Below are positions 43,083 through 51,972 of a stretch of DNA of 64,000 bases, piece by piece. A program made the position numbers and the translations under genes. A model generated the notes under the pieces. It was not told the origin of the DNA, did no database searches, and saw nothing but the letters and a program-made list of their open reading frames with translations. The DNA comes from Roseovarius bejariae (lineage in GTDB: Bacteria; Pseudomonadota; Alphaproteobacteria; Rhodobacterales; Rhodobacteraceae): assembly GCF_009669325.1 (NCBI RefSeq), contig NZ_SZWE01000001.1, positions 806,402-870,401 on the forward strand, written 5' to 3'. Each line of letters opens with the position of its first letter. The first letter of the stretch is position 1.

Positions 43083-43976
43083 CTACCCGGCCGAAGCGAT
43101 GCCGCGGCGCGTTCGTCCTGTCCAAAGGATGTAGCCAGCAAGGCTCACCACCACGATCCCGCCCCCCAGAACCATCATCGGTGTCGGGGCCTCGCCCACG
43201 CCCAGCCACACCCAAAGCGGACCCAGCACGGTTTCGAGTAGCATCAAAAGGCTCACGTTGGAGGCATGGGTGTGGCGCGAGGCCAGCGAGAGCAGGAAAA
43301 ACGACACCGGCAACACGATCATGCCCGTGGTCGCCATGGCCCAGACATGGCCATCGCCCATCCGGTCAACCCCGGTGACGACCAGCCCGAAACACCCTGC
43401 CAGAAAGGCCCCCACCCCGATCACCAGCATGATAGGTAGTTGCCGGGCCGAGCGGATGACCACGAAATTCAACGCCAGAACAAAGGCCACCCCAAGGCCG
43501 AACCCCGCCCCGGCAAGGGCCGCAAGATTTAGTTCCACGCCCTCTCCTTCGCCGCCCAGAACGGCAATCCCGATCCCGGTCATGACCGCCGCAATGGTGA
43601 TCCACGTGGCAAACCGCGTCGCCTCGCCCAGCAAAATCCATGCCAGAAGCGCCGCCCAGACAGGCACCGTGGCCAGTCCGAACAGGACAACCGCCACCGG
43701 CGCGATGGCGATGCCAAGGCAAAACAGCAGCGAGTTGAAAAACTGGCACAGGACGATCACGCCCCCCGCGCGGGTGAACATATGCCGCAACTCACCGCCA
43801 CGGTCCCGGCTCAGGATGGCCCAGAGCCCCACCATGACACAGCCCATCAGCAACCCGCGCCACGCGGTCATCTGGAAACCGTCCATCCCGGACAACCGCA
43901 TGAACAGGGAATCCGGCGTCAGAACCAGTGTCCCGATCCCCGCCAGGGCCACACCATAAAGTGGATGCTGCCTCAT
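43083..43976 (-). CDS. EamA/DMT-family transporter
   Basis: 297 residues with about ten hydrophobic spans in two EamA halves (LSGMDGFQMTAWRGLLMG in the first; the second ends with LLETVLGPLWVWLGVGE, the typical signature). ATG 43976 overlaps the HAD gene stop by 4 nt. It probably exports an amino-acid-like metabolite, but the substrate cannot be read from sequence. Confidence 0.88.
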   Translation of the reverse strand: MRQHPLYGVALAGIGTLVLTPDSLFMRLSGMDGFQMTAWRGLLMGCVMVGLWAILSRDRGGELRHMFTRAGGVIVLCQFFNSLLFCLGIAIAPVAVVLFGLATVPVWAALLAWILLGEATRFATWITIAAVMTGIGIAVLGGEGEGVELNLAALAGAGFGLGVAFVLALNFVVIRSARQLPIMLVIGVGAFLAGCFGLVVTGVDRMGDGHVWAMATTGMIVLPVSFFLLSLASRHTHASNVSLLMLLETVLGPLWVWLGVGEAPTPMMVLGGGIVVVSLAGYILWTGRTRRGIASAG

Positions 43977-44680
43977 GGGTCCAACCATGCGGGGATATGG
44001 CCAATATCGGGCAAAACCGCATCCGCAAGCGGCGCAAGCTCCGCCTCTTCCGCCATGCCGGTCAGCACGCCAAGCGTCTGCATCCCCGCCCGCCGCCCGG
44101 CGATCAGGTCATGGGTGCTGTCGCCCACCATGACCACCCGCCCGGGCGCAAGGCCCATCTGCCGCGCAAAAGCCAGCAGCGGGCCGGGCGCAGGTTTGGC
44201 GCCATGGCCTGAATCGAACCCGGCGATGAAATCGAACTTTGCCGCGATGCCGGTGTTTTCCAGATGGCTGCGCGCGCCATATTCGCTGTCGTTGGTCATC
44301 ACGCCAAGGGCCAGCCCCCGCGCGGCCAGATCGGCCAGATAGGGCGCCAAAGGCACGGCAGGGGCAAGGGGGGCGTTGGCCGAGGTGATCATCAGGAACC
44401 GCTCGATCTCATCGGTGCTGCGCCCCGGCAGGGCACTGGCCACGCATTCGGCGGCCTCGCGATTGGTTCCCGCAATGACCGGGCTGGTCGGGCGAAAACG
44501 GGCCGCCGCAAGATCGAAGTCGATGGCCGCGGCGATCCGCGTCATGACCTGTGCCTCGCCACCTGCCAGCTCGCGGATCGTCTCGGCGGCCCAGACATTC
44601 CATGTGGCGTGGAAATCGAACAGGGTGCCATCCTTGTCGAACAGGATGCCATCAACCTTTCTTGACGCGACGTTCATCAT
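43973..44680 (-). CDS. HAD-superfamily phosphatase (Gph-like)
   Basis: 235 residues. Motif I FDKDGTLFD (about 14-22), motif II V-M-T-N-D (about 126-130), Lys in GAKPAPGPL and motif IV VMVGDSTHD are intact. An inserted helical cap lies between motifs I and II. It resembles phosphoglycolate phosphatases, but the substrate is not fixed by the motifs. It overlaps both neighbours by 4 nt, forming a three-gene unit DUF3572-HAD-EamA. Confidence 0.88.
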   Translation of the reverse strand: MMNVASRKVDGILFDKDGTLFDFHATWNVWAAETIRELAGGEAQVMTRIAAAIDFDLAAARFRPTSPVIAGTNREAAECVASALPGRSTDEIERFLMITSANAPLAPAVPLAPYLADLAARGLALGVMTNDSEYGARSHLENTGIAAKFDFIAGFDSGHGAKPAPGPLLAFARQMGLAPGRVVMVGDSTHDLIAGRRAGMQTLGVLTGMAEEAELAPLADAVLPDIGHIPAWLDP

Positions 44681-44961
44681 GTCCAGTTCACCTGCTCACC
44701 GCCCGGCAGCGCCGCGCGGGCCTGCATCGGCAGTTGCGGATCAAGCCCCTGCGCCTCGCAACAGGCGATGATCCAGGCATCGTCCATCAACAGGAAATCA
44801 AGGACAGAGCCAAGGAAAACAGGGTCTTGCGCCTGCTCGCGCAGCTCGGACTCGGACACCCCCGTGGCCCCCATGAAGACCGGCAGCAAGTCCTCGTTCC
44901 CGGCCAACCAAGCCAGACATTGCAGCGCCACAGTCTCGGCGGTTTCTCGCGTGATATTCAA
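44677..44961 (-). CDS. DUF3572 family protein
   Basis: 94 residues, helical, matching DUF3572: ETVALQCLAWLAGNEDLLPVF, then LREQAQDPVFLGSVLDFLLMDD. The start codon is TTG at 44961. The stop overlaps the HAD start by 4 nt. A small conserved alphaproteobacterial protein without a known role. It is divergent from the PleD-like gene. Confidence 0.85.
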   Translation of the reverse strand: MNITRETAETVALQCLAWLAGNEDLLPVFMGATGVSESELREQAQDPVFLGSVLDFLLMDDAWIIACCEAQGLDPQLPMQARAALPGGEQVNWT

Positions 44962-45048
44962 GAGTGTTACGCTCCCGGAAAGGATTTCTTAACCAATGCA
45001 ATGGATAGTCGTCCCATTCGAAAGAGCAAGTCGGAAAGGCATGTGCGT

Positions 45049-46443
45049 ATGCCCCGGAACGTATTGATCGTCGATGAACTCGCCACCAACAGGATTGTCC
45101 TCAAGGTCAAACTGTCGGGGGCGCGCTATGGCGTCATCCAGGCTGCATCGCTGTCCGAAGCGCGCAAATGCCTCGATCGGGATCCCCCCGATCTCGTGCT
45201 GGCCTCCGCCGACCTCACCGGGGCCAATACCGCGCAGATCGTGCAGGCCCTCCGCGGCACGGCGCGGACACGGGACATACCCGTGGTATTGCTCCTCGCC
45301 CACGACAACGCCGAGGCTCGGCTCGATGCCCTGCGGGCGGGCGCAAGCGACGTTCTCACGAAACCCGTGGATGACCGGTTCTTTCTGGCTCGCCTGCGTA
45401 GCCTTTTACGTCAGCATCACACCAGTCAGGCGCTCAACCTGCATTCCGGAACCGCCCATGCGCTCGGCTTTGCCGAGCCCCCCGCCAGCTTCCAAGTAAC
45501 CGGGCGCATCGCCATCGTCGCACACCCCGCGGCCGCCGCCATGAAATTGCGCGCCGATCTCATGCATCGCATCCAGCATGATATGACCCTGCTGACCTTC
45601 GATGCCCCCGAGGTCGCGTCGGATCTCGCACCGCCACCCGATGTGGTGGTGCTACGCATCGCGACCGCAGACTGCGAACGAGGGCTGCGCCTGATCGCAG
45701 ATCTCAAAGCAGACACGGCCACTCAAAACAGCCGCATTCTCGTCCTGCTGCCCCCGGAAACCATACCGCTTGCCAGTACCGTCCTCGACATGGGCGCGCA
45801 TGATATCCTGTGCGGGGCGACCGAAACAGGCGAACTCGCGCTTCGCCTGCAAAACCAGATACGACGCAAACACCAGGAAGACAGCCAACGCGCCAAGCTC
45901 AAGACGGGCCTGCAAGCGGCTGTGACTGACTCCCTTACCGGGCTTTACAACCGCCGCTACGCCCTGCCCTACATGACACGCACCATAGCCGAATCTGCCG
46001 GCTCGGGCCGGCCCCTTGCGGTGATGGTGGCCGACCTTGATCATTTCAAGAAAATCAATGACAGGCTGGGACATGCGGCCGGAGACGAGGTGTTGCGGCG
46101 CGTGGCCGGGTTACTGCGCGATACCCTGCGTGACGATGACCTTGTCGCGCGTATCGGCGGCGAAGAATTCCTGATCGTGCTGCCCGACACCCCCCGGGAA
46201 CGCGCGAAACAGGTGGCCGGACGTCTTTGTAAAACCGTGCGCGACACACCGATCGCGCTGACCGGGCAAAAAGCACCGGCACATGTCACGCTCAGTATCG
46301 GTGTTTCTCCGGTGCACCTGCCCACGCACGACCCCCTGCCGGATGCCGAAACCCTGATTGCACAGGCCGATCGTGCGCTCTACGGGGCCAAAGCGGGCGG
46401 GCGCGATACCGTATCCTTTTGTGCAACGCGCCCGGCCGCCTGA
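45049..46443 (+). CDS. PleD-like diguanylate cyclase (REC-REC-GGEEF) with degenerate receivers
   Basis: 464 residues in PleD order. The first receiver (1-120) aligns residue for residue with Caulobacter PleD from memory, but the phospho-acceptor Asp53 is Ser53 (PPDLVLASADL), and the conserved Thr of the ITA motif is Leu. The Lys of TKP remains. The second receiver (about 150-290) is degenerate, as usual. The cyclase has an intact RIGGEEFLIVLP site and an intact inhibitory R-D-D-D five residues before it. The start at 45049 has GGAAAGG 9 nt upstream; an ATG at 45001 is possible but poorly spaced. It should make cyclic di-GMP without phospho-control at this site. Confidence 0.88.
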   Translation: MPRNVLIVDELATNRIVLKVKLSGARYGVIQAASLSEARKCLDRDPPDLVLASADLTGANTAQIVQALRGTARTRDIPVVLLLAHDNAEARLDALRAGASDVLTKPVDDRFFLARLRSLLRQHHTSQALNLHSGTAHALGFAEPPASFQVTGRIAIVAHPAAAAMKLRADLMHRIQHDMTLLTFDAPEVASDLAPPPDVVVLRIATADCERGLRLIADLKADTATQNSRILVLLPPETIPLASTVLDMGAHDILCGATETGELALRLQNQIRRKHQEDSQRAKLKTGLQAAVTDSLTGLYNRRYALPYMTRTIAESAGSGRPLAVMVADLDHFKKINDRLGHAAGDEVLRRVAGLLRDTLRDDDLVARIGGEEFLIVLPDTPRERAKQVAGRLCKTVRDTPIALTGQKAPAHVTLSIGVSPVHLPTHDPLPDAETLIAQADRALYGAKAGGRDTVSFCATRPAA

Positions 46444-46447
46444 GCGA

Positions 46448-46930
46448 TTACTCCCGGTCTTTCCAGCGGCGTTTCATGGCCTCCTCCAGACGCCCGGCAA
46501 AGGCATGCCGCGCCTCCGGCTCCATCTGTGCCAGATGCTCAAGCAAAACCTGCTGGCCAATCGCCACGCGCCGTCCCAACATCTCGCGCATCCGCGCCAT
46601 CTGCGTGGCGACCGGCGCAGGGTCAAAAGGCTCGGCCCGAAGACCCTCGACAAGCTGCTGCATCGCCGCGCCATAGGCCGCACGCCCGTCACGGCCTTGC
46701 TCTCGGTAATTGCGCCGCATCTCGCGGGCCACGACGCGCTTGTCCTCCTGGCTCAGTGCGCGGGTCATCGGCCCACCCGCCATGTGATGGTGACGCCCGT
46801 CAAACCCGCCGTGCCGCAGGGCCACCCCCCCGACGACCCCCAGCACCAGCAGGTTCAGGGCAAGGGACAACGCGAACACCACCTTCAGCCAAGGGCGCAT
46901 ACCGGCCTTCTTTTCCATGCGTTCCCCCAT
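46448..46930 (-). CDS. Spy-like periplasmic heavy-metal-sensor domain protein
   Basis: 160 residues: one N-terminal span (about 12-34), a His-rich patch (GGFDGRHHHMAGG), then helices typical of the LTxxQ/CpxP-like periplasmic sensor group (ALSQEDKRVVAREMRRNYRE, MARMREMLGRRVAIGQQVL). Proteins of this class bind metals or misfolded proteins. The start overlaps the anti-sigma-like gene stop by one base. It is the last gene of the ECF-sigma operon. Confidence 0.78.
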   Translation of the reverse strand: MGERMEKKAGMRPWLKVVFALSLALNLLVLGVVGGVALRHGGFDGRHHHMAGGPMTRALSQEDKRVVAREMRRNYREQGRDGRAAYGAAMQQLVEGLRAEPFDPAPVATQMARMREMLGRRVAIGQQVLLEHLAQMEPEARHAFAGRLEEAMKRRWKDRE

Positions 46931-47316
46931 CACAACGCCCCCTCATCCCAAGCCAGCCCCAGTTCCGCCCCGGGCATGACGTCCACCGTATAAGAGGCCG
47001 TGTCGCCCGCGCCCAGATAACTGGCCAATGCATCCGACAGCCCCACATCCGGGCTCACGCCCAACCAGATCCCGGCAACCCCCGCCGCCGTGAGGCCCGC
47101 CATGGCCGGCCAGCCGCCCAAGGTCTCGAAGAACTGCCGCAGATACCCGGACCGCGGGCGCGGTGCGGGTGCGGGGGCAAACCCCGCCTGCGCGGCCTCG
47201 GCATCGGCCAGAACCCGGGCCATCAGCTCCGCCGACGGCTCGGGGCGGGCCGCGCGGGCCGCCTCGAAGGCCGCCTCCAACCGGGTCTCTTGTCTGTCAT
47301 CATCCGTCATCGGCAT
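46930..47316 (-). CDS. probable anti-sigma factor
   Basis: 128 residues: a cytosolic helical start (1-70; EAAFEAARAARPEPSAELMARV), one membrane span near 75-95 (WPAMAGLTAAGVAGIWLGV) and a short periplasmic tail. Sequence is not diagnostic, but the position 3' of an ECF sigma gene with a 17-bp overlap and this topology are typical of anti-sigma factors. Start ATG 47316 has GGAG 7 nt upstream. Confidence 0.72.
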   Translation of the reverse strand: MPMTDDDRQETRLEAAFEAARAARPEPSAELMARVLADAEAAQAGFAPAPAPRPRSGYLRQFFETLGGWPAMAGLTAAGVAGIWLGVSPDVGLSDALASYLGAGDTASYTVDVMPGAELGLAWDEGAL

Positions 47317-47884
47317 ATCCCAACTCCTCGCGCCGCCCTTCAAGGGCCGCGCTCAATGCCCGTTTTCCCCGCGCGGTCAGGCTTTCCACCGCTTCCACGC
47401 TGATTTCCATGACATCGGCGATCTCGGGGTTGGCCAAGCCCTCGATATGGCGCAACACTACCGCCTGACGCTGCCGGTCGGGCAACCCGTCCAACGCCTC
47501 TTGCAAGGCGTCGACCCGTGCCTCGGCCTGCATCTTGTCCAGAGGGCCGCACGCCTCGTCTTCGGGCTCGGGCACCGCATCAAGGGCCACGCCCCGCCCT
47601 GACCGCCGCAGCCGGTCGGTACACAGGTTGGCCACCACCCGGTAAAGCCAGGTGGTCACCTTCGCTTCGCCCTGCCGCCACTCCGGCGCGATGCGCCACA
47701 GCCGCAACAAGGCCTCCTGCGCCACATCCTCCGCCTCGGCCGCGTTGCCCAACAGGCGCAGCGCATGGCCAAAGGCCTTGGGTGTCAGACGCAGGGTCAG
47801 GGCCCGTGCCGCCGCAGGCTCACCGTTGGCAAAAAGCACCAACAAGGCTTCGTCGGTTACATCCTGCATCACATCCAGCGGCAT
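47300..47884 (-). CDS. ECF-family RNA polymerase sigma factor
   Basis: 194 residues. Sigma region 2 (about 25-95) reads AFGHALRLLGNAAEAEDVAQ and LLRLWRIAPEW; region 4 (about 130-185) reads LPDRQRQAVVLRHIEGLANP and EIADVMEISVEAVESLTARG. It directs transcription of a stress regulon and is presumably held by the protein encoded next. The gene for an EF-hand protein is 23 bp upstream in the same orientation. Confidence 0.92.
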   Translation of the reverse strand: MPLDVMQDVTDEALLVLFANGEPAAARALTLRLTPKAFGHALRLLGNAAEAEDVAQEALLRLWRIAPEWRQGEAKVTTWLYRVVANLCTDRLRRSGRGVALDAVPEPEDEACGPLDKMQAEARVDALQEALDGLPDRQRQAVVLRHIEGLANPEIADVMEISVEAVESLTARGKRALSAALEGRREELGYADDG

Positions 47885-47907
47885 GACCCCTGTCCCAAGA
47901 GCGGCGC

Positions 47908-48387
47908 TTAGTCGTCGTCGCTCATACGGCCCCAGCCTTTACCCATCATGCCATGATGGCCCCAACGGCGACCGTTGCCAAACTCGTCCTTCGACAGGGC
48001 GCCATCGCCATCCTTGTCCATCCATTCGATCATGCGGCCCATACGCTTGCCGCGCATCTGCTGCATCTCGGCCTGGGTCACCTTGCCATCGTTATCGGCA
48101 TCCATCCAGTCCATCCTCCGATCGACACGGGCTTCGACCCGGGCCATGGCCCGCGCCATCATTTCTTCACGGCTGATCGCCCCGTCACCGTCGCTGTCGG
48201 CCTCGCCAAACCGGGCCGCGGCGCGGGCCTGCATCTCGTCGCGGGTAATCTTGCCGTCACCGTTGGTGTCGACCTCTTCGAAAGACGGGCGGTTACCGTA
48301 GCCACCTTTGCCCTGCGCCACCGCGAAACCAGCACTTGCCACCATGGCTGCGCCCACGACACTCAGAATCATCGTCTTGCTTTGCAT
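47908..48387 (-). CDS. exported four-EF-hand calcium-binding protein
   Basis: 159 residues with a signal peptide (residues 1-24, ending FAVAQG). Four canonical EF-hand loops follow: DTNGDGKITRDE, DSDGDGAISREE, DADNDGKVTQAE and DKDGDGALSKDE, all with acidic positions 1, 3, 5 and 12. It ends in a Gly/His/Met-rich tail. Start 48387 is taken after GGAGAG because it begins the signal peptide. It lies immediately upstream of the ECF sigma gene, so it may be a target or a sensor of that system. Confidence 0.9.
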   Translation of the reverse strand: MQSKTMILSVVGAAMVASAGFAVAQGKGGYGNRPSFEEVDTNGDGKITRDEMQARAAARFGEADSDGDGAISREEMMARAMARVEARVDRRMDWMDADNDGKVTQAEMQQMRGKRMGRMIEWMDKDGDGALSKDEFGNGRRWGHHGMMGKGWGRMSDDD

Positions 48388-48645
48388 CTGCTCTCTCCGT
48401 GTTTCCTGGGCACGCATCCCGCGGGCCCTTCATCTCGGTGTCAGGCAAGCGCCCATCTGCGCCGTGCTGACCCACTTGATACGTGGGGTCGCGGCCGTTC
48501 CGTCGCATCCCTGTTGGTTTTTTGATCACAGGGACGTGACCTTCGGCAAATACTTTGCGACATCCCGCCGCAAGGACGCGGTGACACCTTTCAATCTTCC
48601 GTCCCTTCCCCCAATTTACCTCGATCATCAGGCAAGAGGTACACC

Positions 48646-49035
48646 ATGTCAGGCACGACGCATCACGGCGAAGACCGCGCCCTCGGGCCCGCCGTTTGGA
48701 AAGGATTTCGGCGCAAGTGTCCCAATTGCGGCAGCGGCCCTTTGCTCAAGGGCTACCTCAAACTGCGCGACAGCTGCACCGTCTGCCGCGAAGACCTCAG
48801 CCACGCCCGCGCCGATGACGGCCCGGCCTACCTGACCATCCTGATCGTCGGGCACCTCATGGCCCCACTTCTCCACATCGTCTTTGTGGCATGGCGGCCC
48901 GAGCCTCTGGTGCTGTTCACCATTTTCGCGGTTGGCTGCGTCACCCTCTCGCTATACCTTCTGCCCAGATTGAAGGGGATGATCGTGGGCTTCCAATGGG
49001 CGCGCCTGATGCACGGCTTCGGCGAAGTCACCTGA
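48646..49035 (+). CDS. DUF983 family membrane protein
   Basis: 129 residues: an N-terminal zinc-ribbon-like part (CPNCGSGPLLKGYLKLRD and CTVC) followed by two membrane spans (about 63-83 and 88-106). This matches DUF983, a family of unknown function common in alphaproteobacteria. ATG 48646 is preceded by AAGAGGT. The 258-bp gap before it holds the divergent promoters. Confidence 0.88.
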   Translation: MSGTTHHGEDRALGPAVWKGFRRKCPNCGSGPLLKGYLKLRDSCTVCREDLSHARADDGPAYLTILIVGHLMAPLLHIVFVAWRPEPLVLFTIFAVGCVTLSLYLLPRLKGMIVGFQWARLMHGFGEVT

Positions 49036-49074
49036 GTCCCTTCGCCGCGCCATACCGGCGCCAAGGGATTTGAC

Positions 49075-49782
49075 ATGAGCAGCGACCAGACCATCGATAA
49101 AACCGCCATCCGCAACGCCGCCACGGTGATTGCCCTGCGCGACAGGCATAACGATCCGCATGTCCTGATGGGTCAGCGCGGCTCGAAAGCCGCCTTCATG
49201 CCCAACAAGTTCGTCTTCCCGGGCGGGGCCGTGGATGCGGGCGACGCATATATTCCGCTGGCCCGCCCCCTGCCCGCGCTGTGCGCGCAACGCCTGACCG
49301 AGGATTGCACGGGCGATCTGTCGCACGCGCTCGCCGCCGCGGCCATCCGCGAGCTTTGGGAAGAAACCGGCCTTCTGCTGGGCACACCCGGCGAATGGTC
49401 TGGCGAGGTGCCGCACGATTGGAAAACCTTCGCCGCCCGCGGCTTCCTGCCCAGCGCCCATGCCTTGCAATTCGTCTTCCGCGCCATCACGCCACCGGGC
49501 CGCCCCCGCAGGTTCGATGCGCGGTTCTTCCTCGTGGATGCGGATGAACTGTCTTCCGACCCCGATGACTTCTCCGCCGCCTGCGAGGAACTTTCCCACC
49601 TGCAATGGGTGCCCTTGGCAAAGGCACGCGAATTCGACCTGCCCTTCATCACCGAGGTCGTGCTGGCCGAAATCACCGCCCGCGCGGCCGAGGTCGGACC
49701 GCCCACATCGGTCCCATTCTTCCGCAACGACGACGAAGAAAGCCTCTTTCTGCGCCTTGCCGGCCAAAGCCCTCTGGCCTAG
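49075..49782 (+). CDS. Nudix hydrolase (NUDT19/CoA-diphosphatase-like)
   Basis: 235 residues. The split Nudix box is PNKFVFPGGAVD followed, after an insertion of about 35 residues, by AIRELWEETGLLLG; the catalytic R-E-x-x-E-E is intact. The long insertion within the box matches the NUDT19-like group, some of which hydrolyse CoA derivatives. It stands 39 bp after DUF983 and may share its transcript. It is followed by the twin-hairpin element. Confidence 0.85.
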   Translation: MSSDQTIDKTAIRNAATVIALRDRHNDPHVLMGQRGSKAAFMPNKFVFPGGAVDAGDAYIPLARPLPALCAQRLTEDCTGDLSHALAAAAIRELWEETGLLLGTPGEWSGEVPHDWKTFAARGFLPSAHALQFVFRAITPPGRPRRFDARFFLVDADELSSDPDDFSAACEELSHLQWVPLAKAREFDLPFITEVVLAEITARAAEVGPPTSVPFFRNDDEESLFLRLAGQSPLA

Positions 49783-49785
49783 GCA

Positions 49786-49832
49786 CCGATTTCTTCAAAA
49801 GAAATCGGACCGAAATCTTTTCAAGATTTCGG
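49786..49832. terminator. twin-hairpin repeat element, copy 1
   Basis: Two perfect 10-bp hairpins with 3-nt loops stand two bases apart or less: CCGATTTCTT-CAA-AAGAAATCGG (49786-49808) and CCGAAATCTT-TTC-AAGATTTCGG (49810-49832). It lies between the convergent Nudix and EamA genes. A copy at 52857-52903 keeps the first hairpin unchanged and alters one base pair of the second in both arms. Confidence 0.8.
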
Positions 49833-49856
49833 CCACCTGCCTTCAAGCGCCGAGTC

Positions 49857-50756
49857 TCAAATCAAGACGAGCACAAGAATACTCACCGTCAAAAGGCCCA
49901 TCCCCCACACCTCGCGCCCCGTGATCCTCTCGCGGAACACCAGAACCGAGGCAAGGATTGAAAAGATCACCTCGATCTGCCCGACGGCAAAGACCAAGGC
50001 CGCCGATTGCAAGGTGAACGCCGTGAACCAGCACAGGCTGCCGCCCATGCTCATCACCCCCATCCAGACCGCCACGCGCCGCGCTTGCCACACGGCGCGC
50101 ACCTGCCCCGCCTCGCGCCACGCAAGCCACAGGCCAAGGCCGATGGCCTGCGTGGTATTGACCACCGCCACCGACACCCCCGCGCGCAACAAGGCATCGG
50201 CGCTCTCGATTTCCAGGGTCGCCCCGCGATAACCCACCGCCGACACGGCGAACAAGGCGCCCGACAAAAGACCCAAGGCCGCGCCCTTATTGGCCACCCG
50301 TCGCAGGCTCAGCCCCGGCAAGCCCGCGTTGTCCGACAGGATCAGAACGCCGACCAACCCCAGCACGATCGCCGCCATGGCAGGCGCGCTCACCCGGTCG
50401 CCCAGCACGACAAAACCAACCAGCGCCGTTTGGATCACCTCGGTTTTCTTGAAGGTGATGCCCACCGCGAAGGATCGCGCGGCAAACAGGGCCACCACGC
50501 ACCACGTCGCCAAGACCTGCGCCAGGGCCCCGCTCAGGGCATAGGCCCAGAAAAGCCCACTCAACCGGGGCAAGCCCGCGCCCTGCAACAGCATATACCC
50601 TGTGACCAAGGCAACCACGAAAGGCGTCGAATAGGCAAAACGTGCCAAAGTGGCCCCGCCCGCGCTCAGCGTGCCAAGGCTCAACTGTTTTTGCAGCATG
50701 AAGCGCAGCGTCTGAAACGCCGCCGCCGCAATCGAAAGGATGATCCAGGCCTCCAT
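49857..50756 (-). CDS. EamA/DMT-family transporter
   Basis: 299 residues, about ten membrane spans in two EamA repeats (QLSLGTLSAGGATLARFAYS in the first; VGQIEVIFSILASVLVFRER near the end is the conserved last-repeat signature). The start at 50756 is chosen because AGGGG lies closer to it than to the ATG four codons earlier. The substrate is unknown. It is not closely similar to the EamA protein at 43083. Confidence 0.88.
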   Translation of the reverse strand: MEAWIILSIAAAAFQTLRFMLQKQLSLGTLSAGGATLARFAYSTPFVVALVTGYMLLQGAGLPRLSGLFWAYALSGALAQVLATWCVVALFAARSFAVGITFKKTEVIQTALVGFVVLGDRVSAPAMAAIVLGLVGVLILSDNAGLPGLSLRRVANKGAALGLLSGALFAVSAVGYRGATLEIESADALLRAGVSVAVVNTTQAIGLGLWLAWREAGQVRAVWQARRVAVWMGVMSMGGSLCWFTAFTLQSAALVFAVGQIEVIFSILASVLVFRERITGREVWGMGLLTVSILVLVLI

Positions 50757-50777
50757 GAGGCCCCTCATGCCCCGATT

Positions 50778-51686
50778 TTACGGCTTGGGCCAGAGCGGAT
50801 GCGGCACCGGGTCTTTCGCGCGCAGGAAATGCCGCGCGAAAATCTCCCGGTAGGAGGCATAGCGATAGCCATCGTTGCGCTCAAGGTAATGCGCGCGCTG
50901 CTCGCGATAAAGCGCCGGCAGGCGATACCACGGCACCTTGGGGTGCATGTGATGCACGACGTGAAAGTTGTTGTTGAGAAAGAGCAGCGCCAGAATGCCC
51001 CGGTCCTCGATGATCACCGTCCTCCCCCGCGCCTTTTCGTGGGCCCGATGTTCAAGGAAGGTGCGGATTTTCAGGATTGAAATCGCCATATAGGCCGAGA
51101 TCACATAGGCCCAGACCGGCATCGCCGAGACGCTGACGATCCACCAGATCACCACCGCCACCGCCGGAACATGCCACAGCCACGCGCGTAGCACATCCCG
51201 CGCGCCCGCCCGGATCAGCCGCCAGTCGCCCTGCATGAAGGCCACTTGCGATACCACCGGCCCAATCACCATCCGCCCCAAAAGGGTGTTGTTCATCAAC
51301 AGGATACGCCGCATCCAGCCCGGCAAGCGCCCCCATACGGCGGGGTCCATGTAATTGCTTTCCGGGTCGTCGTACGGGTCGGTCAGAAACTCGTCGCGGT
51401 GATGCGCAAGATGGGTGTCGCGGAATCGCTGATACGGAACGAAAAGGCTCAGCGCCGGAAAGACCAGCGCCTCGTTCACCCGGTCATACCGCGTGGGATG
51501 GCCATGTAGAACCTCGTGGCACAGCGACGAATGCAGCGCCGCGAAAACCCCGGCGGCGACGATCCCCAAGGGCAGCCACAGTGCGGCCAACCAGATGGTC
51601 GCCACGGCCCAGCCGCCGTAACAGACCGCCAACAGAAGGATCGTCGGCCACTCCTCGCGCAGCCGTGCCATGCCTGCTTTACCCAT
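50778..51686 (-). CDS. fatty acid desaturase family protein
   Basis: 302 residues with four to six membrane spans. The three di-iron histidine boxes are present: HEVLH (in SLCHEVLHGHPTR), HLAHH and HVVHH (in NNNFHVVHHMHP). It may be an acyl desaturase or a related hydroxylase such as a carotenoid or lipid-modifying enzyme. The start at 51686 overlaps the DUF2061 stop by 8 nt, so they are co-translated. Confidence 0.9.
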   Translation of the reverse strand: MGKAGMARLREEWPTILLLAVCYGGWAVATIWLAALWLPLGIVAAGVFAALHSSLCHEVLHGHPTRYDRVNEALVFPALSLFVPYQRFRDTHLAHHRDEFLTDPYDDPESNYMDPAVWGRLPGWMRRILLMNNTLLGRMVIGPVVSQVAFMQGDWRLIRAGARDVLRAWLWHVPAVAVVIWWIVSVSAMPVWAYVISAYMAISILKIRTFLEHRAHEKARGRTVIIEDRGILALLFLNNNFHVVHHMHPKVPWYRLPALYREQRAHYLERNDGYRYASYREIFARHFLRAKDPVPHPLWPKP

Positions 51687-51885
51687 GGAGGCGCCCCCAG
51701 TTGACCCGCGCCCAGATCCGCTCGTAAAGGACATACATGGTCAGCCCGATCAGCGTGTTGATCACGGCCATCGCGCCGCCCACCGCCGCCGACCCGGTCA
51801 TGGCCAACCCCACGAGGGACATCACGGTCAACCCCATGACATTCCATAAAACAGCTTTGACCAGCGTGCGCCGTGGCGTCTCCAT
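51679..51885 (-). CDS. DUF2061 family small membrane protein
   Basis: 68 residues with two membrane spans (about 9-32 and 35-53) and the DUF2061 pattern R-R-T-L-V-K-A-V-L-W-N and Y-V-L-Y-E-R-I-W. Start 51885 has AAGGAGG 6 nt upstream. It is coupled to the desaturase gene by an 8-nt overlap. The function is unknown. Confidence 0.85.
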   Translation of the reverse strand: METPRRTLVKAVLWNVMGLTVMSLVGLAMTGSAAVGGAMAVINTLIGLTMYVLYERIWARVNWGRLHG

Positions 51886-51972
51886 GTCGTCCCTCCTTTG
51901 TTCGATTGCAGGCACAGGGCTAAGCCAAAACCGCGCGTCCGCGCAGTCCGAATGTAGTTAACATTTTTTTGC

